Shown: positions 9,601 through 17,136 of the stretch, in pieces
Numbering within the stretch: the stretch's first letter is position 1
How the letters are laid out: the number at the start of each line of letters is the position of its first letter
From: JACMLD01 sp047602295
GTDB taxonomy: Bacteria > Bacteroidota > Bacteroidia > Chitinophagales > Chitinophagaceae
DNA length: 64,000 nt
Assembly: GCA_047602295.1 (NCBI GenBank)
Contig: JASGHP010000001.1
Span: forward strand, 3,286,001 to 3,350,000
Direction of reading: 5' to 3'
Program-made: the position numbers and the translations under genes
Notes under the pieces: generated by a model
The model's input: only the letters and a program-made list of their open reading frames with translations
What the model was told of the DNA's origin: nothing
Database searches by the model: none

Positions 9601-10261
9601 CCTTGTCTTTTTTCAGCAAATCATCCTGCAATGCGGCTCGCACTTTATAATCTGCCACAACCCTTTGGTATGACCAGCCAGTGATAAATACGCCAATCAA
9701 TGATGCAAACAAAATTATAAATGGGATATAAGTGCTGATTGTATTCAGTTTAACAGTGCGTTCATCCAACAACCGCCCTTCTTCAATTTTCATTCTTGTA
9801 ATCATCTTGCGCACTTGTTCCATTACATCATTACCATTACCCAGCTCTGCATTTGAAGGAAGAAAGCCAGCGCTTCTTCTTTGAATAGCCGATTGAAGCA
9901 AACCCAATCTTGTTTGTAATAGCAAACCCAAGGAGTCTGCATTTTCCTGTTGAGACGGGTTATCGCGGGTTAATCGTTTTATTCTGTCTAAACTGTTGGT
10001 GGCATTCGTTCCTGCATTGCTATAGGAACGTAAATAAATGGGTTCCCCGGAGAGCAGGTAACCGCGTTGTCCTGTTTCGGCATCTTTTATAATAGACGAT
10101 TCATTGTCCAATTCCTGCAATACTTCTCTTGTATGTGCTACCCAGCTTGCACTTTCCTGAAGGTTACGTATACTTATATAAGACGCGATGCCACTACCAA
10201 TAAGCAGTATCAGCGAAATGCCATAACCAATTCTTAAGTTTTTGATAATGCCTGAATTCAT
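6668..10261 (-). CDS. Hybrid sensor kinase: CHASE3-HAMP-GAF-HisKA-HATPase-REC-REC-REC
   Basis: This is a 1197-residue membrane hybrid kinase. Two transmembrane helices (about residues 10-31 and 176-197) bracket a CHASE3 sensor with the typical DAETGQRGYLLSG motif. HAMP (about 220-275), GAF (about 290-430) and a Glu/Gln-rich coiled coil (about 435-520) follow. The phospho-acceptor histidine is in SHELRTPL, and an ATPase domain with N and G boxes follows. Three receivers end the protein (about 805-920, 930-1045 and 1075-1190), with aspartates in LLDIILP, ILDMGIP and LMDIMMP. The start overlaps the stop of the upstream REC-kinase gene by four bases. CHASE3 domains sense unknown small signals outside the cytoplasm. 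Placement beside CheR/CheB suggests that adaptation or methylation feeds into this kinase. Confidence 0.93.
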   Translation of the reverse strand: MNSGIIKNLRIGYGISLILLIGSGIASYISIRNLQESASWVAHTREVLQELDNESSIIKDAETGQRGYLLSGEPIYLRSYSNAGTNATNSLDRIKRLTRDNPSQQENADSLGLLLQTRLGLLQSAIQRRSAGFLPSNAELGNGNDVMEQVRKMITRMKIEEGRLLDERTVKLNTISTYIPFIILFASLIGVFITGWSYQRVVADYKVRAALQDDLLKKDKEISERINIIQNIAGRISGGDYKIRVEDDQKDSLGELSGSLNKMAQSLDSSFQELSNNEWMQTGVAGLNKKILGEKDMKALADDITAYVAEYTGAQVGALYIAEHDFVQLSGTYALLQTKENLRYKFGEGLVGQCAQTGRPIFLDTNETVPEISFAQGKWQPAAIILFPFFQDGVLKAVIELGTMKNFASQSADYLQNVSGSIGIAIGAVQNRQRIQALLEEVQAQAEELQAQHAELENSNTEMEAQTLKLQASEEELRVQQEELLQANQELEERSRLLEERNLAIAERNVEIRRKAEELAESSKYKSEFLANMSHELRTPLNSILLLSRLLSENVHKNLLSEQIESAQVIQSSGIGLLQLIDEILDLSKIESGKMQLEYSSVPLERIATHMRQLFSPIAKEKNIDFIVDIPSTLPSVIDTDEQRLEQIIKNLLSNAFKFTKQGSVTFGIRPGKGSATLEFFVKDTGIGIPAEKQELIFEAFQQADGSTRRKFGGTGLGLSISRELSKLLGGSLHVESTVGKGSEFYVSLPVAASDVLPTDKTESGIYAVNTPINQAIPVASETYTSHHTPAAIPDDRDDIEPNDKVILIVEDDTNFAKTLLSFTKNNGYKAVIAVSGDQVKELAFRYKPVAILLDIILPIKNGWEVLEELKSDKTLRSIPVHIMSSLDAKKESLRKGAIDFIHKPLAATEMLQVFNKLQWAMNREPGKVLIVEENPQHAKALAWFLETNRVNAGIRGNIKEGVSALTESDINCVILDMGIPDQNGYEMLEQIKNNPGLENLPIIIFTGRHLSKSEEARIKKYADSIIIKTAHSYQRILDEVSLFLHHVENNENGQEPAGTISQMGSMSEVLKNATVLIADDDVRNIYSITRALELHQIKVLSAIDGKEALQLLEENPQIDLVLMDIMMPGIDGYEAIRLIRQQPKYRKLPILAVTAKAMLGDREKCIRAGASDYISKPVDVDQLTSLLRVWLYDKRN

Positions 10262-11388
10262 GCCGGGTCGTTTGTAGGGTTTTGTTGCAGGGGTAATTCA
10301 AAATAAAAAGTGGAACCTTGTCCGGGTATGCTGTCAACGCCATATTTGCCACTATGTCTTTCTATAATTTCAGCACAGATATAAAGGCCAATCCCCATTC
10401 CCTGGAATCGATCTGAATATTCTTCTACCCTGAAAAATTTGCTGAAGATTTTTTCCTGTTTGGATGCAGGTATGCCAATACCTTTATCAGTTACAGAAAC
10501 AATAAGTGAATCTTTGTTTTGCTGTACAGCTATTTTTATGTGCTTATTATCTGGCGAATACTTTATTGCATTAGAAAGATAATTAACCAAAACCTGTTCA
10601 ATTCTCAATTTGTCTGCAACAACAGAGACGTTTGTATCTCCTTCACAAACGATATCTGCTTCCGGGTTCACTTGTTTCATTAGTTCCACCGAATTATCTA
10701 CTACCTGCTTTATGTTGAAGTGCTCAAAGTTGAATTGCAGTTTGCCATTTTCAATTTTCGACATATCCAGCAATTCATTCACCAGTATGGTTAGCTTGTT
10801 TACCTGGTTGTGTGCAGAGCGTATAAATTTTGCAGTATCTGCTTTATCCAACGTATCATAAAAGCGATCCAGCATTTGCAGGTATCCTTTCAATGAAGTA
10901 AGCGGCGTTTTCAATTCGTGGCTGGCAATAGATACAAAAGCATCTTTCTTTGCTTCTGCATCTTTTCTTATCTCAATTTCCTTGCGTAGATCTTCCTGTA
11001 TTGCCTGCAAGGCTGCTGTCTGATGGTAAAGCCTTTGAAATGTTTTTATTTTCAATAAAAGGATATCTGGGTCAAAAGGCTTGGTGATATAATCAACTGC
11101 ACCCGATGCATATCCCTTGCTGATGTATTTTATATCCGTATTAACTGCTGAAAGAAAAATGATGGGAATATCCTTTGTTTTATTGTTGCCGCCCAAGGCA
11201 TTAGCAACTTCAAAGCCATCCATCCCCGGCATTTGCACATCCAGGATGATTAATGAATAGTCGGTCTTTAATGCTTTTTTCAGCGCTTCTTCACCTGAAT
11301 AAGCCGCATCGGCATCAAATCCGATCATCTCTAACAATTGCAACAGGGAAAAAATATTTTCCCTGGTATCGTCTACAACCAGGATCAT
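10258..11388 (-). CDS. REC-HisKA-HATPase hybrid histidine kinase
   Basis: The 376-residue protein has an N-terminal receiver (aspartate in LIILDVQMPGMDG, lysine in YITKPFD), a short coiled coil, HisKA with SIASHELKTPL near residue 155, and a HATPase with DKGIGIP and GMGIGLY. It has no membrane segment, so it is cytoplasmic. The receiver-first order suggests that phosphorylation by another kinase tunes its own activity. It is the first gene of the five-gene operon running to cheB. A TATATTTG -7 box lies at 11436-11429, inside an inverted repeat shared with the divergent promoter. Confidence 0.93.
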   Translation of the reverse strand: MILVVDDTRENIFSLLQLLEMIGFDADAAYSGEEALKKALKTDYSLIILDVQMPGMDGFEVANALGGNNKTKDIPIIFLSAVNTDIKYISKGYASGAVDYITKPFDPDILLLKIKTFQRLYHQTAALQAIQEDLRKEIEIRKDAEAKKDAFVSIASHELKTPLTSLKGYLQMLDRFYDTLDKADTAKFIRSAHNQVNKLTILVNELLDMSKIENGKLQFNFEHFNIKQVVDNSVELMKQVNPEADIVCEGDTNVSVVADKLRIEQVLVNYLSNAIKYSPDNKHIKIAVQQNKDSLIVSVTDKGIGIPASKQEKIFSKFFRVEEYSDRFQGMGIGLYICAEIIERHSGKYGVDSIPGQGSTFYFELPLQQNPTNDPA

Positions 11389-11420
11389 GCAATATATTGG
11401 GGTTAGTAATTTTAAGAAGT

Positions 11421-11471
11421 CAGAAAATCAAATATAATTAACCGTTGCTAATAATACTGTTTGATTTTCTG
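11421..11471. promoter_or_regulatory. Perfect 12-bp inverted repeat in the divergent regulatory region
   Basis: CAGAAAATCAAA at 11421-11432 is the exact reverse complement of TTTGATTTTCTG at 11460-11471, with a 27-bp spacer. The left arm overlaps the minus-strand -7 box TATATTTG (11436-11429) of the kinase operon. The right arm lies upstream of the promoter of the divergent receiver gene. The layout suggests an operator for a dimeric regulator acting on both transcription units. No regulator is identified. Confidence 0.5.
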
Positions 11472-11505
11472 GCATGATCCTGCAAAGCAAATACCAGTAT
11501 ACCAA

Positions 11506-11534
11506 TTGCAGTTAATTTCATCTGCCTAATTTTG
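11506..11534 (+). promoter_or_regulatory. Promoter giving a nearly leaderless receiver-gene transcript
   Basis: A TTG at 11506-11508 and TAATTTTG at 11527-11534 are separated by 18 bp, matching the Bacteroidota -33/-7 consensus. The ATG at 11539 begins only 5 bases after the -7 box, so transcription would start at or very near the start codon. Confidence 0.65.
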
Positions 11535-11538
11535 CTTT

Positions 11539-11922
11539 ATGAAGAAACGCATACTCATTTTTGACGATGACAGAGATATTCTCACTATAGTTTCATTTAT
11601 ACTTAAATCGGCCGGGTACGAAGTGTTTATTCATGAAAATTGCATAGACATTGTTCAAAAACTACGAGAATTCCATCCAAACCTTGTAATGATGGATAAT
11701 AAAATCCCCACAGAAGGGGGAATAAAATCCACACAACTTATTAAGGCAACCGAAGATTTAAAACATACACCTGTTATATTTTTTAGCGCAAACAGCGAGG
11801 TGAAACGCCTCGCCAACGAGGCTCAGGCAGATTATTTTATTGAAAAACCTTTTGAGGCAGATGACTTGCTGGCAATGGTGTCAAAAGCGCTTGACCATTC
11901 ATCCGCTTCCATACAAGGATAG
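11539..11922 (+). CDS. Single-domain response regulator
   Basis: The 127-residue receiver has the acidic pair in IFDDDRDIL, the aspartate in LVMMDNKIP, serine in FFSANS and lysine in FIEKPFE. No output domain is present. It is transcribed divergently from the REC-kinase operon and shares its regulatory region, so it is a candidate phospho-acceptor for those kinases. Transcription probably begins at its ATG. Confidence 0.9.
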   Translation: MKKRILIFDDDRDILTIVSFILKSAGYEVFIHENCIDIVQKLREFHPNLVMMDNKIPTEGGIKSTQLIKATEDLKHTPVIFFSANSEVKRLANEAQADYFIEKPFEADDLLAMVSKALDHSSASIQG

Positions 11923-12045
11923 TTTTTTATCTTTTAGAGACTGGCATATGTCTAATAACCAGCATTCTTGCGCTTCAGAATTCTGTGCAGCATACACTTT
12001 AATTTAACAGAAGTGCTCTTCCCGTTTTGCTTATCTTCGCCGCAC

Positions 12046-12372
12046 TTGAAAGCAATTTGTTTCTTTATATTATCCCTTTGTTTTTTCGGTTACACCAATG
12101 CTGCTGCTAAAAAGGCCTGTAGCGTTAAGGCTCAAGTTGCTGCATTCTCTAAAAAAAATGTTGAAAACAGGCAAGTTGCATTCGAACTTATTTCCAATAC
12201 CAACATTGTTACTCCTCATGTGTCTTCCAGATCATTAGGAGACGGTAAGGCAACCCAAAACCTATTAGGGTTTAAAGTTGCTGCGATTTACTTTCATAAT
12301 AATTACATCTCCGGGCCTTGTTTATTAAAAGCCTATCTCTCTCAAATTTATCCCACACATACAAGCTGGTAA
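12046..12372 (+). CDS. Small secreted protein of unknown function
   Basis: From the TTG at 12046 the frame encodes 108 residues, beginning with a basic residue and a hydrophobic stretch (ICFFILSLCFFGYTNAAA) that reads as a signal peptide. The start is chosen because TATCTTCG at 12032-12039, one mismatch from the -7 consensus, would place transcription initiation at this TTG. The longer frame from 11968 would begin upstream of that box. The mature part has two cysteines and no motif I recognise. It sits 49 bases before the antiporter gene. It resembles in layout, though not in sequence, the small secreted protein at 14031-14375. Whether it is translated is uncertain. Confidence 0.45.
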   Translation: MKAICFFILSLCFFGYTNAAAKKACSVKAQVAAFSKKNVENRQVAFELISNTNIVTPHVSSRSLGDGKATQNLLGFKVAAIYFHNNYISGPCLLKAYLSQIYPTHTSW

Positions 12373-12421
12373 GCGTTTAAGCAGCCATTTATTTTCTTTT
12401 ACACTTTTTAAAACGCATATT

Positions 12422-13888
12422 ATGATTCTGGAACCAGGCAATATATTGCTTATTGGGTCTGTGTTGCTGCTTATCAGCATCATTGCTGGTAAAACTACAG
12501 GCAGGCTAGGGGTACCCACCTTGTTATTATTTTTATTGATTGGCATACTGGCCGGCTCAGAAGGGCTTGGTGGTATTTATTTCGACAATGCCCTGCTTGC
12601 GCAGTTTATAGGAGTGGTGGCCTTAAACTTTATTCTTTTTTCCGGTGGTTTAGATACACATTGGGAAAGTATAAAACCAGTGCTGTGGAGAGGCATATCA
12701 CTTTCCACATTAGGTGTTTTGCTAACAGCACTGGTGGTAGGAGGGTTTATGCATTTTGTATTTTCATTCACCTGGCCCGAAGGCATGTTGCTTGGTTCCG
12801 TTGTAGCTGCTACAGATGCAGCCGCAGTGTTTTCTATTTTGCGCAGCAATGGCATTGGCTTAAAAGGATCGCTTCGCCCCATGTTGGAACTGGAAAGTGG
12901 TAGTAATGATCCCATGGCTTATTTTCTTACCATTACGTTTACGGCTATCGTTGCTAGTGGTAAAACAGATTTTAGTTCTTTACTGCCCTTATTTCTTAAA
13001 GAATTTATATTGGGCGGCGCCATAGGTGTTGTTATGGGGAAAGGTAGTGTTTGGCTAATCAATCGCATTAAACTGGAAACAGAAGGGTTGTATCCTGTAC
13101 TAACATTAGGACTTGCTATTTTTACCTATTCGGCTACGCACGAATTAGGCGGCAATGGATTTTTGGCTATTTATCTTTGTGCATTAATAATTGGCAACAG
13201 CAACATGTTGCACCGGCGCAGCCTGATTAAATTTTATGATGGACAGGCCTGGCTGATGCAAATAATTTTGTTTCTCACATTAGGGCTGCAGGTTTTCCCC
13301 TCCCGCATATGGCCTTTGGCAGGCATGGGCTTGCTTATTAGTGCAGTACTGATTTTTGTAGCAAGACCAATAGGCGTTTTTGCGGCACTTTCTTTTTTCA
13401 ACGTCAATACGCGAAGCAAGCTATTTATTTCATGGGTTGGCCTGCGTGGCAGTGTGCCAATTGTGTTTGCAACCTATCCGTTGCTGGCAAAAATTCCCAA
13501 AGCTGATTTAATATTCAACCTGGTATTTTTTATCTCTGTTACTTCCGTGTTATTGCAGGGTACCACATTGCCACTGATTGCAAAATGGCTGCACGTGGCT
13601 ATACCGGGAAATATTAAACGAAAATCTGAAGGCGATATGGATGACCCTGGCCGCATAAGATCTATTATGCAGGAGATTGAAATAGCTGCGGGCGGAAATG
13701 TAGTTGATAAAACAGTTGTAGAACTGGGCATTCCATCGTCTATTAATATTGTTTCTATAAAAAGAGGAAATGTTTATCTCTTGCCGGTAGGCGCTACACG
13801 TTTACAGGCAGGTGACAGGATAAGTTTTTTAGCTACAGACGAACCCGCAATGAAAGCATTTCATAAAATATTGGGATTGCCCGCTTGA
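12422..13888 (+). CDS. nhaP2: Potassium/proton antiporter, CPA1 NhaP2/CvrA type
   Basis: The 488-residue protein has about twelve hydrophobic segments forming a Na+/H+-exchanger domain up to about residue 385. It carries ESGSNDP near residue 160, the family's conserved acidic ion-binding motif, and LFISWVGLRGSVPIVFA near residue 340. A soluble tail of about 90 residues resembles a TrkA-C domain, as in NhaP2/CvrA, where it regulates cation exchange. The family exports K+ (or Na+) in exchange for protons at the inner membrane. The length is typical for this subfamily, whose members run to about 490-580 residues. The gene stands between two small secreted-protein genes with no close operon partners. 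Confidence 0.88.
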   Translation: MILEPGNILLIGSVLLLISIIAGKTTGRLGVPTLLLFLLIGILAGSEGLGGIYFDNALLAQFIGVVALNFILFSGGLDTHWESIKPVLWRGISLSTLGVLLTALVVGGFMHFVFSFTWPEGMLLGSVVAATDAAAVFSILRSNGIGLKGSLRPMLELESGSNDPMAYFLTITFTAIVASGKTDFSSLLPLFLKEFILGGAIGVVMGKGSVWLINRIKLETEGLYPVLTLGLAIFTYSATHELGGNGFLAIYLCALIIGNSNMLHRRSLIKFYDGQAWLMQIILFLTLGLQVFPSRIWPLAGMGLLISAVLIFVARPIGVFAALSFFNVNTRSKLFISWVGLRGSVPIVFATYPLLAKIPKADLIFNLVFFISVTSVLLQGTTLPLIAKWLHVAIPGNIKRKSEGDMDDPGRIRSIMQEIEIAAGGNVVDKTVVELGIPSSINIVSIKRGNVYLLPVGATRLQAGDRISFLATDEPAMKAFHKILGLPA

Positions 13889-14000
13889 TAATATGATTTA
13901 TCGTAACGTGCATGTTTTGTCGCAGTTGTTTCACATTACATAGTTGCTGTTAATGTTTTTACAAAGGGATATATCAGGTTTTAATTGCGCTTTTTTTATG

Positions 14001-14008
14001 TATTTTTG
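14001..14008 (+). promoter_or_regulatory. -7 box before the small secreted protein
   Basis: TATTTTTG fits TAnnTTTG and ends 22 bases before the proposed TTG start at 14031. No clear -33 TTTG is visible at the expected distance, so support is moderate. Confidence 0.4.
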
Positions 14009-14030
14009 TTCCTCAACATTGCACTGTCTT

Positions 14031-14375
14031 TTGAAGAAGCACATCGCCATATTACTTCTTGCTTTTTACACAGTACTTCTTGCTGGCTTCGAGTTAAAAG
14101 TGTTTTCTTCCGGTGCCGTTTTGGCTGCACATGCAGATCTTGCCATTCCGTCTGAAAATACAGAAGATACAAGAGAAGATATTTGCCTTTATAATTTTCA
14201 TGAGAAACAAGTTGCTGCCAGGGTGCGTGCAGATAAGCCATTGCCTGCCGTAACTGATGTTAAACTTTGCAATGAAGCTTTTGAAACTAATAATGAAAAG
14301 CCGCTTCATATCCCACATCTGGAAGCTGTAACAACAGCACTTATTCGCCATCTGCATTGTGTTTACCGTATTTAG
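14031..14375 (+). CDS. Small secreted or membrane-anchored protein of unknown function
   Basis: From the TTG at 14031 the frame encodes 114 residues, starting with LKKHIAILLLAFYTVLLAGF, a plausible signal peptide or anchor. The mature part contains scattered His and Cys (LCNEAF, RHLHCVYRI). This start is preferred to the upstream ATG at 13944 because it follows the -7 box and puts the hydrophobic segment at the N-terminus. It lies 53 bases before the HMA-domain gene in the same direction. Small His/Cys-containing secreted proteins often sit beside metal-handling genes in Bacteroidota, so a metal link is plausible but inferred only from position. Confidence 0.45.
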   Translation: MKKHIAILLLAFYTVLLAGFELKVFSSGAVLAAHADLAIPSENTEDTREDICLYNFHEKQVAARVRADKPLPAVTDVKLCNEAFETNNEKPLHIPHLEAVTTALIRHLHCVYRI

Positions 14376-14428
14376 TGTGCGTCTTTCCTTACGGTAAAAT
14401 TTATTATTCAATTTTTAATTCAGGTAAA

Positions 14429-14812
14429 ATGAAAATAATCAACTCATTAATGATAGTTGTATTTGCTATGCTTATAAACTATAGCAGCAATGCACAGGCA
14501 AGTGATAAAACTAAACGAACAATCGGTCTTAAAACACAAACTTTTGCTGTACATGGTGAATGCGAACTTTGCAAAAAGCGCATAGAGAAAGCCGCGTATT
14601 CAGTAGACGGTGTAAAATCTGCACAATGGAATGCGGACAGCAAGGAATTAAAAGTTACTTATAGCGTATTCAAGAAAGATGCTCCTCAATTAGTGCAGCA
14701 GAAAATTGCGGCTGCCGGCCACGATGCAGGCGATTATAAAGCAACAGCGCTGGCATATCAACAGTTGTCTTGTTGCTGTATGTATAAAAAATCATCTTCT
14801 GTAGATAATTAG
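14429..14812 (+). CDS. Periplasmic heavy-metal-associated (HMA) domain protein
   Basis: The 127-residue protein starts with a signal peptide ending near NYSSNAQA. It has an HMA-type fold with the metal-binding CxxC in HGECELCKKRIEKAA and the typical VDGVKSAQWN beta segment. The C-terminus carries a further cysteine cluster (SCCCMYKK). HMA domains bind soft metal ions such as copper through CxxC. This one would act outside the inner membrane as a metal chaperone or sink. ATG 14429 is chosen because the signal peptide then begins at the N-terminus. A terminator follows directly. The metal identity is inferred. Confidence 0.8.
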   Translation: MKIINSLMIVVFAMLINYSSNAQASDKTKRTIGLKTQTFAVHGECELCKKRIEKAAYSVDGVKSAQWNADSKELKVTYSVFKKDAPQLVQQKIAAAGHDAGDYKATALAYQQLSCCCMYKKSSSVDN

Positions 14813-14832
14813 CATAGAAATTAAATAATAAG

Positions 14833-14858
14833 AGCAGCTCTTTACGGGCTGCTTTTTT
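14833..14858 (+). terminator. Terminator after the HMA protein gene
   Basis: AGCAGC (14833-14838) pairs with GCTGCT (14848-14853), and the T run extends to 14858. It overlaps the last codon of the convergent kinase gene by two bases. Confidence 0.7.
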
Positions 14859-16695
14859 ATACCTGTTCAGGAACAATTGAAGGTTTGTAATCTTTTGTTA
14901 CTGGTTCTGCATGCATAGGTATGGAAATATCCAATGTAAAACCTTTGCCGGGTGAAGTAGTAATACTTGAACTGCCATTTAAGATACTAAGCCTGCCTCG
15001 GATATTGCGCAACCCAATGCCGGTTATTTTTTCTGTCAATGCAGCGCCTTCTCCATCATCTGATATAATCATCTTTAGTACGTTTTCTATTGTATATAAT
15101 TGAATGGTTACATTACTTGCTTTCGCATATTTTACAATATTGCTGCATTGCTCCTGGGCAATACGGTAAACAGGCAACTTATACTTGTCTTCTAATGAAT
15201 CTTCATCCACACCCATTGTGTCTATTGAAACTTTTATACCGAGGTTAGTCAGCATGCTGTCTGATAAATTATACAATTGATCTGTAAGGCTGATGGTGTC
15301 AAAGTCTGGCACAACCAGTAAATGAGCAATTTTCCTGTTTTCATTAATGGCATTCTGCAGGTTCATAAGACAATCGTTGATGAGCTTTATGTTTTTGCCT
15401 TTCTCATTTTTTACTACAGAGAGTAATAGTTTTGTGCCTAATAAAATCTGGTTCACATTGTCGTGCAGCTCAAGACCAATTGCATGGCGTTCTTTCTCCT
15501 GGGCTTCCACTGCCGTGGCAGTAATTTTTATTTGTTCTTGCTTATTTTGTTCAATCAACTGCAATTCAAGTTTTCTTTTATCGCTTATGTCAGAGATAGC
15601 GCCAATAGCCTTAATGGTTTTTCCCTGTGCATTGCGCACAAAAATTGCATGGTTGCTGATGTATAAAATTTTGCCTTCTATGTTGTAGACGCGGTATTCT
15701 TCTTTCCAGATATGCAATTCAGGATCTTTCTGCGCCAGGTGAAAACTTTTCCTAATCCTGGCCCTGTCTTCCAATACCACATGTTCGCCGTCTATGCCTA
15801 ACTGCCAGTCCAGTATTTTATTAAATTCAAATACTTTTCCTTTTCCTTCATGCACCATGTATTCCCGGGTTTCAAAATTCAGCTCCCAGATAATATCTGA
15901 GGAGGCTTCTGTAGCATATTGAAAACGTTCATTGCTTTTTTGCAATTCTGCTTCAATCCATTTGCGTTCAGAAATATCACTGCACATAGACACAAATTGG
16001 TACGGATTTCCTTTTTCATCCAGGAATGGAACAATGGTGGTATCTACCCAATACAGTTTATCGTTTTTCGCCTTGCAACAATATTCGCCTGTCCATATTT
16101 TACCGGTTTTAATTGTGTCCCATATGTTTTGAACATATGAAGCAGGATGTGCCTTTGCGCTTACCATGTTAAATGGATTGCCAATTAACTCTTCTCTTGT
16201 ATAACCTGAGGTTTTGCAAAAAATTTCATTTACGTCTGTAATAATGCCTTTGTCGTCTGTAATGGTGAGCAGGTATCCGTTTTCCAGTGCATATTTATAA
16301 TCTTCCAGTTCTTTTTCTGCTTTTCGTTTGTTCAATGCCGTTTCTATAGCGGCGGGCAACCTGTTCATCCTGTCTTTTAGTATATAATCATCTGCTCCCT
16401 GCTTAATAATATTGACTGCAAAATCTTCCGATACGGTGCCTGTTACCATTATAAAAGCAACGCCTGGCTTTGTGTTTCTAACAATGCGCAAAGCCTCACC
16501 GGCACTAAAAGTGGGCATTGAATTATCTGACAACACAATGCGTGGTGAAAAATTTTCCAATGCATCTGTAAAAGTTTTTTCATCTACCACTATGCGAAAC
16601 TCGCAGGATTTATTTTCTTTTAACAAAACCCTTTTTATAAGTTCGGCATCAATTTTATTGTCTTCCAATAACAATATGCGGAGTTGATTTTCCAT
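14857..16695 (-). CDS. REC-PAS-PAS sensor histidine kinase (NarX/LiaS-like HisKA_3 class)
   Basis: The 612-residue cytoplasmic protein has an N-terminal receiver (aspartate in IVLSDNSMP, lysine in YILKDRM) and two PAS/PAC modules (about residues 130-250 and 260-385). The dimerisation helix carries histidine in AIGLELHDNVNQILLGTK, the HisKA_3 phospho-site. A compact HATPase with DDGEGAALTEKITGIGLRNI follows. HisKA_3 kinases usually pair with NarL-type regulators, none of which is in the window. The receiver-first arrangement suggests it takes phosphate from the kinase encoded just upstream. It begins 3 bases after the preceding regulator gene, so the three genes form one operon. Confidence 0.9.
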   Translation of the reverse strand: MENQLRILLLEDNKIDAELIKRVLLKENKSCEFRIVVDEKTFTDALENFSPRIVLSDNSMPTFSAGEALRIVRNTKPGVAFIMVTGTVSEDFAVNIIKQGADDYILKDRMNRLPAAIETALNKRKAEKELEDYKYALENGYLLTITDDKGIITDVNEIFCKTSGYTREELIGNPFNMVSAKAHPASYVQNIWDTIKTGKIWTGEYCCKAKNDKLYWVDTTIVPFLDEKGNPYQFVSMCSDISERKWIEAELQKSNERFQYATEASSDIIWELNFETREYMVHEGKGKVFEFNKILDWQLGIDGEHVVLEDRARIRKSFHLAQKDPELHIWKEEYRVYNIEGKILYISNHAIFVRNAQGKTIKAIGAISDISDKRKLELQLIEQNKQEQIKITATAVEAQEKERHAIGLELHDNVNQILLGTKLLLSVVKNEKGKNIKLINDCLMNLQNAINENRKIAHLLVVPDFDTISLTDQLYNLSDSMLTNLGIKVSIDTMGVDEDSLEDKYKLPVYRIAQEQCSNIVKYAKASNVTIQLYTIENVLKMIISDDGEGAALTEKITGIGLRNIRGRLSILNGSSSITTSPGKGFTLDISIPMHAEPVTKDYKPSIVPEQV

Positions 16696-16698
16696 TTC

Positions 16699-17136
16699 TT
16701 AGGCTGGGGGTTGATTCATTAATAACCAATAAAAACCAAGATTTTTTATGGCGTCTGCAAATCCCTTCACGGGCTTTACTATATAACTGTTTACGCCATA
16801 GTAATAGCATTTCTGCATGTCGGGGTTTTCTTTGGAAGAAGTAAGCATTACTACGGGAGTTTTTTTTGTACGGCTGTCCATTTTTATTTTCTGCAACACT
16901 TCTATGCCATTTACTTTGGGCATTTGTATATCCAGCAATACTAATCCTGGCGGGTACAATACATTTCTCTTTCCTTCAAACTTGCCGGTTGCAAAAATGA
17001 AATCCAGTGCTTCCTCACCATCTTTTACATGGAATATATTAGAGAAGAAGTTGTTCTTTTTCAATTCCCGAATAATTAATTCCGCATCTGCGTGGTTGTC
17101 TTCTGCTAATAATAAATCAATTGCGTTCAGATCCAT
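16699..17136 (-). CDS. Rcp1-like single-domain response regulator
   Basis: From the ATG at 17136 the protein has 145 residues forming one receiver of the Rcp1 subtype. It has LLAEDNHADAELI, a long loop before the aspartate in LVLLDIQMPKVNG, MLTSSKENPD, and YIVKPVKGF with a FYWLL tail. Rcp1-type regulators partner with phytochrome-like kinases whose core resembles the upstream gene product. This start overlaps the kinase stop by 20 bases. The longer frame from 17253 would add 39 residues that merely read through the kinase's end in another frame and lack receiver features. It is probably translationally coupled. Confidence 0.88.
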   Translation of the reverse strand: MDLNAIDLLLAEDNHADAELIIRELKKNNFFSNIFHVKDGEEALDFIFATGKFEGKRNVLYPPGLVLLDIQMPKVNGIEVLQKIKMDSRTKKTPVVMLTSSKENPDMQKCYYYGVNSYIVKPVKGFADAIKNLGFYWLLMNQPPA

